From a virus, in IMG/VR virus record IMGVR_UViG_3300025162_000041, positions 1 through 64,000 of that record: a DNA stretch of 64,000 bases. The stretch is one strand, 5' to 3'. The notes beneath the pieces are model-generated. The model had not been told where the DNA came from. It searched no databases and saw only the letters and a program-made list of their open reading frames with translations. This document shows, piece after piece, positions 41,257-49,879 of this stretch. Numbering within the stretch: position 1 is the stretch's first letter; every line of letters starts with the position of its first letter. Position numbers and translations under genes: made by a program.

Positions 41257-41757
41257 TCAACGCTTTTTCTTAGATTCGTTCTGGAGGGGCTGAGGGCCGG
41301 GAACTTCCCGATGTTGTTGGTTATTGCCTTGGTTATCATTTAAATTATAGTACCGACCTAAAATATGACCGATGTCCTGGTAAGCTACACCAGCTTGTTG
41401 CATACGAGCATAAGTTTCTTGAACAATTTTCCGAAACTCGGAGGCTCGTTTTTTCAAATTTTGCATGTCTTTAGTAACAATGTCTTTCTGAAACCATTCT
41501 GTACATTCGTTGATCGCATAGGATTCCGCAAGTTCACAGAGTTCAGTAATACCTTTGGCAGAACTCATAAGGGCTTCTTCGTTTTTTAAACATTCTCCAA
41601 AGTTCTCATACATGGCAGCAAGTTCCATTAGTTTCTTTTTTTTCTCAGGTGGCATTGGAGGTGGCGTCTCGCCAAAACCGTTATCGGGAAGAGTATTATT
41701 TTGCACTGCTTCTACAATGCGCTTCAAAGTTAGTTTAGTCGTCTTAGGAATGCTCAT
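41257..41757 (-). CDS. Unknown helical protein with head-targeting-like N-terminus
   Basis: 166 residues. The opening has TLKRIVEAVQN, an amphipathic helix with IVE-A, the I/L-x-E/small-residue pattern cut by T4-type prohead proteases. A Pro-rich hinge (PPPMPPEKKKK) leads to a long helical region, and the end is Gln/Asn-rich and basic. A TATTTATA motif stands seven bases before the ATG. It belongs to a three-gene minus-strand group next to the scaffold and capsid genes. Function unknown. Confidence 0.5.
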   Translation of the reverse strand: MSIPKTTKLTLKRIVEAVQNNTLPDNGFGETPPPMPPEKKKKLMELAAMYENFGECLKNEEALMSSAKGITELCELAESYAINECTEWFQKDIVTKDMQNLKKRASEFRKIVQETYARMQQAGVAYQDIGHILGRYYNLNDNQGNNQQHREVPGPQPLQNESKKKR

Positions 41758-41764
41758 ATTATCT

Positions 41765-41772
41765 TATAAATA
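41765..41772 (-). promoter_or_regulatory. Candidate phage (late) promoter motif TATTTATA
   Basis: On the minus strand GATATTTATAAGAT, seven bases before the start codon at 41757. Confidence 0.4.
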
Positions 41773-41790
41773 TCGGTGAAATAAGGATTG

Positions 41791-42114
41791 TCACATGTTT
41801 TTCTCAAGCTGAGGTTGTTTATAATTATCAAAATATTCGATGACATCATTAAAACATTTGAATCTTTTTGCGGGTTGCTTCGGTTCCTCAATATAAAAAT
41901 AAGAAGTCTTTTTTCCAGACGCTTCATCAAGACTCGATTTCTTATAAATTGTCATCTTAGGAGGCTTTTCTGTTTGCATGTGATGGTCATCTTTGACTTT
42001 GAATCCCATTGTTAAAAGGTGATCCACATCGGGCCATCTCAAATCATCTATTTTTATTAACCCCGATTCCTTTTCGTCGTTAGCGGAGTGTAAAAGTTCT
42101 GTGAGTTTTATCAT
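41791..42114 (-). CDS. Small unknown protein
   Basis: 107 residues opening with MIKLTELLHSAND, the same type of short amphipathic N-terminal helix found on several small proteins in this window. The rest is charged and includes DEASGKKTSYFYIEEPKQPAKRFK. The motif TATTTATA ends four bases upstream of the ATG and there is no Shine-Dalgarno, so the transcript may be leaderless. No domain recognised. Confidence 0.5.
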   Translation of the reverse strand: MIKLTELLHSANDEKESGLIKIDDLRWPDVDHLLTMGFKVKDDHHMQTEKPPKMTIYKKSSLDEASGKKTSYFYIEEPKQPAKRFKCFNDVIEYFDNYKQPQLEKNM

Positions 42115-42117
42115 ACT

Positions 42118-42125
42118 TATAAATA
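42118..42125 (-). promoter_or_regulatory. Candidate phage (late) promoter motif TATTTATA
   Basis: On the minus strand AACTATTTATAAGTATG; three bases separate the motif from the start codon at 42114. Confidence 0.4.
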
Positions 42126-42146
42126 GTTAAGTTTCCGACTACTCAT

Positions 42147-42842
42147 TTACTTCTCTTCTCCATCTTCGGCTCCTTCTGGTTGGCCTTCTTCTTCCGCCGA
42201 TTCATATTTAGAAAATGCGGTCCAGCAAAATTGATTTCCTTCTTTTACTTTCTTAATTACAGTAGTAGTGTTTTTTCCGAAGTCATCGGTCATTTCATAT
42301 TTCAATAAGAACTTATCACTACTTGTAGGTTTCTCATGCGAAAGTCCAAGTTTAGCTAGAAACCTAATTAAAATATTAGCTCCTTCAGTTTCATTAATAA
42401 AGGTAATGCTTTTTTGAATACGAATTTTGTCATCTATAGTTGTCTCATCATCCTCGGATGGTTCGTTGGCAGCAGTATTGGATGGAGTTGATTGCATTGG
42501 CTGAGCTGGTTGCATTGGCTGGGCTGTTTGGGCGGGAGGATATGATGCTAACTCGGTTACTAATGCCTGCCGTTCCTTCGGTGTCATTTCAATACCACGA
42601 CATTGATTTACATAGCTATCAAAATCTGCGTTGGTATCAAATGTCTTAGCAATTACGTTTGGTTGTGGACGAGAATCTCCGCCTGTAAATTCATTTTCGG
42701 ATACTGATAGATTTCCGCTTGCTGGAATATCAGTTTCTCCACCAATACATCCTTCTTTGAATTTTCGTAAGCCAACAAGAAGCTTACGCTTCTGATCTTC
42801 ACTCATTTGTTCTTTTAATGCTCTCAGCCGCTTGATGTTCAT
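42147..42842 (-). CDS. Unknown acidic protein behind the duplicated leader
   Basis: 231 residues. A basic helical opening (MNIKRLRALKEQMSEDQKRK) is followed by a polar region with Met-Gln-Pro-Ala repeats (TAQPMQPAQPMQ, ~residues 115-127) and an acidic C-terminal tail. The start is set by AAAGGAAAAAC-ATG, supplied by copy B of the inverted repeat, so it shares its leader with the tail gene at 201. Position close to the scaffold gene hints at a head role; no motif supports this. Confidence 0.5.
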   Translation of the reverse strand: MNIKRLRALKEQMSEDQKRKLLVGLRKFKEGCIGGETDIPASGNLSVSENEFTGGDSRPQPNVIAKTFDTNADFDSYVNQCRGIEMTPKERQALVTELASYPPAQTAQPMQPAQPMQSTPSNTAANEPSEDDETTIDDKIRIQKSITFINETEGANILIRFLAKLGLSHEKPTSSDKFLLKYEMTDDFGKNTTTVIKKVKEGNQFCWTAFSKYESAEEEGQPEGAEDGEEK

Positions 42843-43043
42843 GTTTTTCCTTTCGTTGCGGAAACCCCTATCCCTTTAGGGTAGGGGATGAGCAACGAAA
42901 TATAATTGATAATTTCTGTTGACATGTTTCTTAGTTCCTGTTATATATATCACAGTTCTTTGGTATATAGTTTGGATAGCAGAAAATAATTGCTTCTATC
43001 CAGTAAAATCAATCAAGCATCGTTTTTGTGAATAGACCAGAAG
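42843..43043 (-). repeat. Copy B of the ~200 bp inverted repeat
   Basis: On the minus strand this matches bases 1-200 nearly throughout, from CTTCTGGTCTATTCAC to the start codon of the gene at 42842. The outer stem TTTCGTTGC/GCAACGAAA is identical; the inner stem here is CCCCTACCC/GGGATAGGGG in place of CCCCGAGGC/GCCATCGGGG in copy A. Confidence 0.9.
42851..42900 (-). promoter_or_regulatory. Leader hairpin of the gene at 42842
   Basis: Outer stem arms at 42851-42859 and 42892-42900, inner stem 42865-42887. The inner hairpin, read on the plus strand, equals the right-end stem of the second tnpB. It overlaps the ribosome-binding region, as in copy A. Confidence 0.6.
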
Positions 43044-43240
43044 GCACTCCGCTTGCGGAGGAACCGTTATGTAGGGTCTTTGACTCACAATCAACATCCT
43101 CCTCGTTGCCCGTTAAGGGCAAGCTGGAAGGCAGGCCACGGTCAATTGGCCAATCGTCTGTAAATCTTTCTTGAATTATGTTAAGCATAAGCATTAGAGT
43201 CTGGCAAGCCCCGACCCTTCAGGGTCGCGGGTAGTTGACA
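42851..43240 (+). mobile_element. Probable deleted tnpB element with two end hairpins
   Basis: A first hairpin lies at 42865-42887 and a second at 43209-43231 (CCCCGACCCTTCAGGGTCG(C)GGG, then TAGTTGAC). From 43034 to about 43174 an open frame (RPEGTPLAEEPLCRV... ending VNLS-stop) looks like the variable C-terminal tail found after RuvC-III in many TnpB proteins. No RuvC motif is left. It explains much of the gene-free gap 42843-43470. Confidence 0.4.
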
Positions 43241-43470
43241 ATCACTCTATAAGTATGACTGTCTAACTGCGGAATGCACATACAGACAGGAATTGCTCTT
43301 CGTGTATATAAATATCTGCGAATTTTTGTATCATTTTAATTTTCGATACTATTTATATTCTGTAATGCCGCAATCTTTTGCCGCTAATTGACCTACCAAG
43401 GTCTTCGTTTTAATAACCTTCATTAAAGCTTCAATAGCTTTAGATTCCAAAAATAAGGAAAAATATAATT
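43241..43470 (+). promoter_or_regulatory. Leader region of the scaffold gene
   Basis: The 230 bases before the scaffold gene contain TATTTATA at 43350-43357, giving a leader of about 110 bases, and AAGGAAAAATATAATT before the ATG. A second A/T motif (GTATATAAATATC) lies at ~43303. No other coding sequence was seen. Confidence 0.4.
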
Positions 43471-45051
43471 ATGGACAGTAATCTTTTCAAAGAAGCTATT
43501 GCCGATGCCAAGGCAGTTCGCCAAACAGCACTCGCTAACGCAAAGGTAGCACTCGAAGAAGCATTTAACGATAGATACAAAATGATGTTCGCCGAGAAAC
43601 TCAAAGAAGAAGCAGAGCAAGAAGAAACTGCGATGCCAGAAGAAGAAAACGGAATGCAACCGCAAGGCGCATCTTCCGTGTCGGAAACAGAAGTGGATGA
43701 CCTCATCCGTGAACTGGAAGCCGAAGTAGGCGAAGAACCACATCCCGAACCCGAAGGCGATGAAGCGGGAGCAGTCCCACCACCGCCCGCAGGAGCAGGA
43801 GCACCGCCAATGGGTGGAGCACCAATGGGCGGAGCACCAATGGGTGAACCTCCAGTAGGCGGAGCACCAGAAGAAATGCCACCAATGGGTGGAGCACCGA
43901 CAGTGTGTCCTCCAGGGACAATTCCATGTCCGGGCGCTCCGGGTGGACAGCCAATCCCACAATCAGGTGGAGCAGGCGCACCTCCAATGGGCGGAGCACC
44001 GCCAATGGGTGGAGCAGGCGCACCGCCAATGGGTGGAGCACCACCGATGGGTGGAGCAGGCGCACCGCCAATGGGTGGAGCGCCAGAAGGTCAAGAACCG
44101 CCTCCATCAGACGTTCCCCCACCATCGGGAGAAGAAGAAGACGAGGAATTCGATTTGAATGAACTTTTGGAAAGCCTCAAAGCCGAAATCGGGGAGGAAG
44201 ACGAAGAGGAAGAAGAAGAAGAAGAGGAAGAGGGCAAGAAACTTGATGAACAGACGAAGCTTACTTCATCTGGTATCGGCAGTGGCAAAGCAGGCGGGTC
44301 TCCAAATAAGAAACCATCCTCAGCCGCAAGTTCTACCTCGAAAATTGAATCCGCTGCCAATGATGACGAAGGTTATCCAACAACGGACCAAGCGAAAGTC
44401 GTGGCTAGAGAAGCAACCCAAGCGAGTCGGCCAAATCAAGCGAAGAACGCAACGAAGACCAATCTGTCTACCCCATCAATGGGCGGAAGTAATGGTTCAG
44501 GTGGACAGTCCGATATCGGATATCCAAAGACCGACCAAGCCAAGGTAACATCCAGGGAAGCTTCTGGCGCAACTCGCCCTAACCAAGCGAAGAACGCAAC
44601 GAAGACAAATCTTTCCACTCCTGGTGGAATGTTGCAAGAGAATTCGTTTCTCAAAAAACAACTTAACGAAGCGGAAGATGTAATTCGCTACGTCAAAGGA
44701 CAACTTAATGAGGTTAACTTGTTGAATGCTAAACTGCTTTACACGAACAAGCTGTTTAAACAATACAACATGAACAACGAACACAAAATGCGTATCGTTG
44801 AAATGTTTGACCTCGCCAAAAATGTTCGTGAAGTAAAGTTGACTTACGCCAACATTACCGAGTCATTGAATTTCGGTGGAACTGAAGTGAGAAGGAAGGT
44901 TCAAACTTCCTCAACAGTTCAGTCTATTACCGAAGGTCTCGCATCAGGCGCAGTCGCATCAACACGGCCCAAGGCTATCATAACCGAAGGCAAGTTCGCC
45001 AGCAGAATGAAACAACTCGCAGGCATTCGTAGCGAACCAACAAAGAAATAA
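43471..45051 (+). CDS. Prohead scaffold/core protein with PMGGA repeats
   Basis: 526 residues, just before the major capsid gene, the place of T4 gp22. An N-terminal helical, Glu/Ala-rich part (~1-100) is followed by a low-complexity region with at least ten GGAPPMGGA or GGAPMGGA units (~110-205), an acidic stretch with a long Glu run (~215-250), and two ~35-residue repeats beginning GYPTTDQAKV and GYPKTDQAKV. A helical C-terminal domain (~380-526) ends in a basic tail, as scaffolds often do to bind capsid. The function rests on position and composition. Confidence 0.65.
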   Translation: MDSNLFKEAIADAKAVRQTALANAKVALEEAFNDRYKMMFAEKLKEEAEQEETAMPEEENGMQPQGASSVSETEVDDLIRELEAEVGEEPHPEPEGDEAGAVPPPPAGAGAPPMGGAPMGGAPMGEPPVGGAPEEMPPMGGAPTVCPPGTIPCPGAPGGQPIPQSGGAGAPPMGGAPPMGGAGAPPMGGAPPMGGAGAPPMGGAPEGQEPPPSDVPPPSGEEEDEEFDLNELLESLKAEIGEEDEEEEEEEEEEGKKLDEQTKLTSSGIGSGKAGGSPNKKPSSAASSTSKIESAANDDEGYPTTDQAKVVAREATQASRPNQAKNATKTNLSTPSMGGSNGSGGQSDIGYPKTDQAKVTSREASGATRPNQAKNATKTNLSTPGGMLQENSFLKKQLNEAEDVIRYVKGQLNEVNLLNAKLLYTNKLFKQYNMNNEHKMRIVEMFDLAKNVREVKLTYANITESLNFGGTEVRRKVQTSSTVQSITEGLASGAVASTRPKAIITEGKFASRMKQLAGIRSEPTKK

Positions 45052-45084
45052 TCTAATTGCGAGAGAAACTAAATAAATAATAAT

Positions 45085-46815
45085 ATGGAAAACGTAAAAG
45101 AACTGTTGACAAATGCGTTGAATCCTCAAGCACGCTTGATGGCCGAAACCCGTGGACTTGTGTCCAAATGGGAAAAGACCGGGCTGCTCGAAGGACTTCG
45201 TAACGACATTGAAAAATCAAATATGTCGGTGTTGCTTGAAAACCAAGCAAAACAACTGATCGAAGAATCATCCGTGACCGGAACTCAGAGCAATTCTGAG
45301 CAATGGGCAGGTGTGGCACTTCCATTGGTGCGCCGTGTATTCGCCGAAATCGCTGCTAAAGAATTCGTATCCGTCCAACCTATGAACCTTCCCTCGGGAC
45401 TGGTGTTCTATCTGGATTTCAAATACGGAACTAACTCCAGTGTATTTAATGCTCAGCCATCTAGCCAAGATTCACTCTTCGGTGGTGTTTCGGGAAGTGA
45501 TGACCTCTATAGCTCATGGAAGCTTGGATCAACCAATGCTCCTGTCGGTGGTCTCTATGGCCCAGGTCGCTATGCCTATACCATCAATGATACTGCAAGT
45601 GTTGTCTCTATTGCGGTCGATACTGCGTCTATTGCAGATATTAACTTCGATACTGGAAATAGCAACGACCCCGTTGCTGCAAGTATCTCTAGTTCCCTTG
45701 CCGCTGGTAATCTTTACACATTGACTACTCGGGGATTGACTGTAACGGCTTCTGCGGGTGGTTCCTACCCCGACCTGAACGCTGTTCGTTCATTCATGCC
45801 TATTAGTGCTCAAATCATTACTTGGTTCCCTGGCTTTTCTAAGTTCAATGGTCCAGAAGCCGTGTTCGTAGTTAGTGCATCCAAGACTGCTGCACCGTAT
45901 CTTTCGCTTATAGGTACCTCTTCTATTAACTATAGCTTGCAACCGAAAGACACTAGCCGTGGTGACTTCGAAGATCGCCTTGGTAAGTGGCAAGGCACTG
46001 ATTCTCTCGGAACAAGCACAGGCTTGAATCGTGATATCGGTATCCCAGAGGTGAACCTTGAATTGCGCTCGGAGCCAATTGTGGCTAAGACCCGCAAACT
46101 CAAAGCAGTGTGGACTCCAGAACTGGCACAAGACCTTAATGCCTACCACTCGGTAGATGCTGAGGCCGAATTGACCGCTCTGTTGTCTGAGTATGTCTCA
46201 ATGGAAATTGACCTCGAAATCCTTGACATGCTTATTAATAACGCCCCAGCAATCAATAAAGAACGCTGGTCGGCACGTCTCAACCGTGAAATCATCAAGA
46301 CGGGACTTAACCAGTACCAAATTGTTGATCAAGTAACGGCTGGCGCAGGTGGATATTACACCAAGGCAACTTGGTATCAAACCCTTGGTAACAAGGTCCA
46401 GAAAGTATCCAATAAGATTCACCAGCTCACGCTGCGTGGTGGTGCAAACTTCATGGTCGTTGGACCAGACGTTGCGACAATCCTTGAATCTATCCCAGGA
46501 TTCGTTGTCAATACCGATGGCGATAGCGCCAAGTTCGCAATGGGTGTGAGCCGAGTTGGTTCATTCGCAAGCCGCTTCCAAGTATATAAGAATCCTTATA
46601 TGCAAGAGAACCTTATCCTTATGGGATTCCGTGGAAATAATTTCCTCGAAACTGGAGCTGTGTATAGTCCGTACATCCCACTCATCCAGACGCCTTTGGT
46701 ATATGATCCCGTCAATTTCACACCGAGACGCGGTGTTATGACCCGCTACGCCAAAAAAATCGTTAGACCCGAATTTTATGGTCTAATCTATGTTTCCGAT
46801 ACTAATCAGGTATAA
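45085..46815 (+). CDS. Major capsid protein (gp23-like)
   Basis: 576 residues. The pattern around residues 62-110 (SSVTGTQSNSEQWAGVALPLVRRVFAE...VSVQPMNLPSGLVFYLDFKYG) parallels T4 gp23 after its cleavage site (…MVRRAIP...GVQPMNSPTGQVFALRA). The C-terminal PYIPLIQTPLVYDPVNFTPRRGVMTRYAKK also fits gp23. The N-terminal ~61 residues would be the delta domain; IEE before S62 is the likely prohead-protease site. The sequence is an HK97-fold capsid of the T4 group. A strong terminator follows. Confidence 0.9.
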   Translation: MENVKELLTNALNPQARLMAETRGLVSKWEKTGLLEGLRNDIEKSNMSVLLENQAKQLIEESSVTGTQSNSEQWAGVALPLVRRVFAEIAAKEFVSVQPMNLPSGLVFYLDFKYGTNSSVFNAQPSSQDSLFGGVSGSDDLYSSWKLGSTNAPVGGLYGPGRYAYTINDTASVVSIAVDTASIADINFDTGNSNDPVAASISSSLAAGNLYTLTTRGLTVTASAGGSYPDLNAVRSFMPISAQIITWFPGFSKFNGPEAVFVVSASKTAAPYLSLIGTSSINYSLQPKDTSRGDFEDRLGKWQGTDSLGTSTGLNRDIGIPEVNLELRSEPIVAKTRKLKAVWTPELAQDLNAYHSVDAEAELTALLSEYVSMEIDLEILDMLINNAPAINKERWSARLNREIIKTGLNQYQIVDQVTAGAGGYYTKATWYQTLGNKVQKVSNKIHQLTLRGGANFMVVGPDVATILESIPGFVVNTDGDSAKFAMGVSRVGSFASRFQVYKNPYMQENLILMGFRGNNFLETGAVYSPYIPLIQTPLVYDPVNFTPRRGVMTRYAKKIVRPEFYGLIYVSDTNQV

Positions 46816-46832
46816 CTAAACCCCTGTAATAC

Positions 46833-46863
46833 AAGGCGTTAGAGCAATCTAACGCCTTTTTTG
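46833..46863 (+). terminator. Rho-independent terminator after the major capsid gene
   Basis: AAGGCGTTAGA pairs with TCTAACGCCTT around GCAA, followed by a T run. It is the best-formed terminator in the window. Confidence 0.85.
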
Positions 46864-46997
46864 TTTATGTGGGTATGCAAACAAAGACATGTGCCTTTTT
46901 AGCATATCCGCTTCATTATATTTATAAATATATTTTTGAATTTCTAATTTATTGTTTTTTAATGTTTCGGATATGCAAAAAAGAAAGAAATATTTCC

Positions 46998-47026
46998 TTG
47001 ACTCTTTTTGGTATATCTGGTATAGT
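46998..47026 (+). promoter_or_regulatory. Sigma70-type promoter of the nuclease-methyltransferase gene
   Basis: TTGACT (46998-47003), 17 bases, TATAGT (47021-47026). The ATG at 47034 is seven bases downstream, so transcription would start at or beside the start codon (leaderless). Confidence 0.6.
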
Positions 47027-47033
47027 TATTGGC

Positions 47034-49034
47034 ATGAATGATAAAAAAAGAATTGTAATCAACAAACCAAAAAATAAAATGTGTGATATATGTGGTAATG
47101 AATTTTCGTTATATTCATTTTCGGGGCATATAAAACACATTCACAAACTAACTTCCGATGAATATGCCGTAAAATATAGTGAATTTCGGCAACCAAAGAG
47201 AGAGAAATCGACTCGTAATATTAAACAATTGACATGTCAATTATGTAATACGTTAACACCATCCGTTGGAATGTTTACTCATTTAAGAGATAGTCATAAT
47301 ATGATAGTAGATGATTATACCAAACAATTCGGAGAATATAGGCCATCTAAATTAAGGCAATTGGAATATGTTACTAGATTGGATACTATTAAAGAAGAGG
47401 ACAAGGAGGTATGTGTTATATGTAATGCGGAATTTGCATCGGGTATTTTACTTGGTTATCATATAAAAAATATACATAACTTAACAAAAAGAGATTATAT
47501 TTTTAAACATGTTTTTAAAGAAACACGACCGCTATGTAAATGTGGATGCCAAAAAGAAGTAAAACTATTAAATTATTATCCATATAAAGTGGATTATATT
47601 AGTGGGCATAATAAACCTACGCTCGGGTTTAAGTTTTCCGACGAATCAAAAATAAAAATGTCATTAAGTGCAATTGATAGGATTAATACACAAACATTTA
47701 AAAAGACAGATACCAAGCCAGAGTTGGAATTCAAAGTAATATTAGACATATTGCAGATTAAATATGAGCATCCGTACACGGTTAATTTAGGAAAGCGGTA
47801 TGCGTCGGTAGATTTTTATTTATCCGATTACGATATGTTAGTTGAGGTAGATGGAGAATATTGGCATCCGCAAGAATTGAAAGAATTAAATTTTCATATA
47901 TTGCCAAATGTTATATCAGATGGGGACAGACGAGGATTGCAAAATTTATATAGGATACGGGAATTTGACATTGATAAATTTAAGAATTATGCTACAACCA
48001 AGGAATTGGCAATTGAGTATTTAAAAAATTCAATTGGAATTTTTAACCCAGAATTAAAATATAAGCAAGTTATTATAAGCAAAGAATATTTTAAAATGTG
48101 TTTGGATACTAAGGGAGCAAAATATCTTAAATCTTATAATTGGCTATTGAAAAAATTTATTCGTACATTTGTGCCAGTGTTACCGTATCCAGATTTAGAG
48201 GAAAATTTATTGGGTGTGATGGATAAGTTATCGACGATGGATATTGGCAAGGCATACAATAAAGAAACGAGAGAATTTTCGAATAACATATCTACGGTGG
48301 GTCATAATTATTTGAAGCATCATTTCAAATCGTATTGGAAGAGTAAGTTCAATGGAAACCCGAGTCCTGTAGAGGCATGGTTAGACGATAAAATAATGCA
48401 AGAAGTTATAGATTATCGGGTTGGGTGTAATAACAGTGGTGAGATATTTGATTTTAGTTTGCATCAATTAATACGGGGATTGAGTGCTAGAAGGATAACG
48501 GTATCTTTCTTTAAGCCATTGTTGGCTGCTGCTATTTATAGACATTATTTGGGAAATAATTCTGTGCCCGTTGTATTGGACCCTTGTAGTGGCTTCGGAG
48601 GAAGATTGTTGGGGTTTAAGGGAATATATCCGATGGGAAAATATATTGGATGTGAGCCTAATATGGATACATATAATGAACTAATAAAATTGAAAGAAAA
48701 TGGTAAATGGGAGGATACAGTGGAGATATATAATTGTAAGTTTGAAGATTTCATTAATTATAACAATTATAAATTCGATTTAATATTTACGAGCATTCCG
48801 TATTATGATATTGAGATATATAGTAACAACACAGAATATAAATCATTTGACGAGTGGCAGAATACATTCATTAAATCAATAGAACGATATAGCAAAAATA
48901 ATTGTTACATTAACGTTCCCGCAGAGCTATGCAATAGGTTAGGGTGGAAGGATATAGATTCATATATTAGTTCCAACAGGAGTCACTTTGATAAGAAGGT
49001 TGGTAAAAAACTAGATCCTATTATTAAATTATAA
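47034..49034 (+). CDS. Zinc-finger, Vsr-like nuclease and DNA methyltransferase fusion
   Basis: 666 residues from ATG at 47034. Three C2H2-type fingers come first (CDICG-x-HIKHIH; CQLCN-x-HLRDSH; CVICN-x-HIKNIH), then CKCGC and a NUMOD3-like SDESKIKMSLSA. The nuclease core is VDFYLSDYDMLVEVDGEYWHPQE (~residues 245-270). After a ~200-residue middle part, the C-terminal ~170 residues hold methyltransferase motif I (LDPCSGFGGRLLG) and motif IV as TSIPYYDIEIY, where SPPY is usual. It lies between capsid and a protease gene and has its own promoter. A self-contained cut-and-protect homing element is inferred. Confidence 0.7.
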   Translation: MNDKKRIVINKPKNKMCDICGNEFSLYSFSGHIKHIHKLTSDEYAVKYSEFRQPKREKSTRNIKQLTCQLCNTLTPSVGMFTHLRDSHNMIVDDYTKQFGEYRPSKLRQLEYVTRLDTIKEEDKEVCVICNAEFASGILLGYHIKNIHNLTKRDYIFKHVFKETRPLCKCGCQKEVKLLNYYPYKVDYISGHNKPTLGFKFSDESKIKMSLSAIDRINTQTFKKTDTKPELEFKVILDILQIKYEHPYTVNLGKRYASVDFYLSDYDMLVEVDGEYWHPQELKELNFHILPNVISDGDRRGLQNLYRIREFDIDKFKNYATTKELAIEYLKNSIGIFNPELKYKQVIISKEYFKMCLDTKGAKYLKSYNWLLKKFIRTFVPVLPYPDLEENLLGVMDKLSTMDIGKAYNKETREFSNNISTVGHNYLKHHFKSYWKSKFNGNPSPVEAWLDDKIMQEVIDYRVGCNNSGEIFDFSLHQLIRGLSARRITVSFFKPLLAAAIYRHYLGNNSVPVVLDPCSGFGGRLLGFKGIYPMGKYIGCEPNMDTYNELIKLKENGKWEDTVEIYNCKFEDFINYNNYKFDLIFTSIPYYDIEIYSNNTEYKSFDEWQNTFIKSIERYSKNNCYINVPAELCNRLGWKDIDSYISSNRSHFDKKVGKKLDPIIKL

Positions 49035-49050
49035 TTGCCAATGACATTAC

Positions 49051-49058
49051 TATTTATA
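49051..49058 (+). promoter_or_regulatory. Candidate phage (late) promoter motif TATTTATA
   Basis: ACTATTTATACATGAAGG: followed by an AAGGAG Shine-Dalgarno and the ATG at 49079. Confidence 0.4.
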
Positions 49059-49078
49059 CATGAAGGAGAAAAATTTAT

Positions 49079-49864
49079 ATGATTGAGCGAAAACTAGGAT
49101 GGAAGAAGCAGAAGCCTGACAATCGGGATTTAACGATTCAGAATTTAAAAATGGCGAGTGTATTGCCGACAGTATTACCGCCTGCGGTAAATCTTCGTAA
49201 GTGGTGTTCACCTGTGGAGGATCAAAACGATTTGGGGTCATGCACTGCGAATGCATGGTCAGGGATTCTTGAATTTAATCAGAACAAGTATCCAATTAGT
49301 GGGAGTAGGTATTTTGATTTGAGTCGTTTGTTTATTTACTATAATGAGAGGGTTCTTGAGGATACTGTGAATGAGGATTCTGGGGCAGAGCTTAGGGATG
49401 GGGCGAGGGCAATAAACATATATGGGGTATGTCCTGAGTATAAATGGCCTTATATTACCAGTAAGTTTGCGGTTGAGCCGAGTTCAGATTGTTATGCGGC
49501 GGCATTGCCGAATCACATTCACAATTATTATGCACTCAATACGTTTAATGATTTAAAGACTTCTTTAGCGGGTGGTCATCCATTTGTATTTGGGATTGCG
49601 GTTTACGATAGTTTTTTAAGTGATGCCGTTGCTAATACTGGTATAGTTCCCATGCCAAATCAAAAGACTGAGCGAATTCGGGGTGGGCACGCAATTATGT
49701 GTGTGGGATATAATGATTATGAAGGTCGATTTCTTATTCGCAATTCATGGGGTAAGGATTGGGGGCTTAAGGGTACTAATGCGGGATATTGTACGTTACC
49801 TTATGATTATTTAGCTAACTCACATCTTGCCAGTGATTTTTGGACTTCGGTCAAAGAAACTTGA
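49079..49864 (+). CDS. Papain-like (C1A) cysteine peptidase
   Basis: 261 residues. PVEDQNDLGSCTANAWSGIL contains the catalytic Cys with its oxyanion Gln, GGHAIMCVGYND the catalytic His, and IRNSWGKDWG the Asn. No signal peptide is evident, and the region before the catalytic Cys (~55 residues) is too short for a full propeptide. AAGGAG and a TATTTATA motif precede it, and a terminator follows, so it is a single-gene unit. In a phage it could process virion or host proteins; the substrate is unknown. Confidence 0.85.
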   Translation: MIERKLGWKKQKPDNRDLTIQNLKMASVLPTVLPPAVNLRKWCSPVEDQNDLGSCTANAWSGILEFNQNKYPISGSRYFDLSRLFIYYNERVLEDTVNEDSGAELRDGARAINIYGVCPEYKWPYITSKFAVEPSSDCYAAALPNHIHNYYALNTFNDLKTSLAGGHPFVFGIAVYDSFLSDAVANTGIVPMPNQKTERIRGGHAIMCVGYNDYEGRFLIRNSWGKDWGLKGTNAGYCTLPYDYLANSHLASDFWTSVKET

Positions 49865-49879
49865 TTTGACATAATATTT

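Noticed and set aside
43009-43194. 61-residue minus-strand open frame in the capsid-side gap
   Set aside because: It overlaps the inverted repeat and the probable tnpB tail and shows no coding features of its own.
43703-44125. Long minus-strand and alternate plus-strand open frames across the scaffold gene
   Set aside because: They mirror the low-complexity Pro/Gly/Ala repeat of the real gene and have no start context or family motif.
46869-47033. N-terminal hydrophobic extension of the nuclease-methyltransferase (possible membrane anchor)
   Set aside because: The sigma70 promoter lies inside this stretch and the zinc-finger protein starts at the ATG at 47034; the upstream part is probably untranslated.
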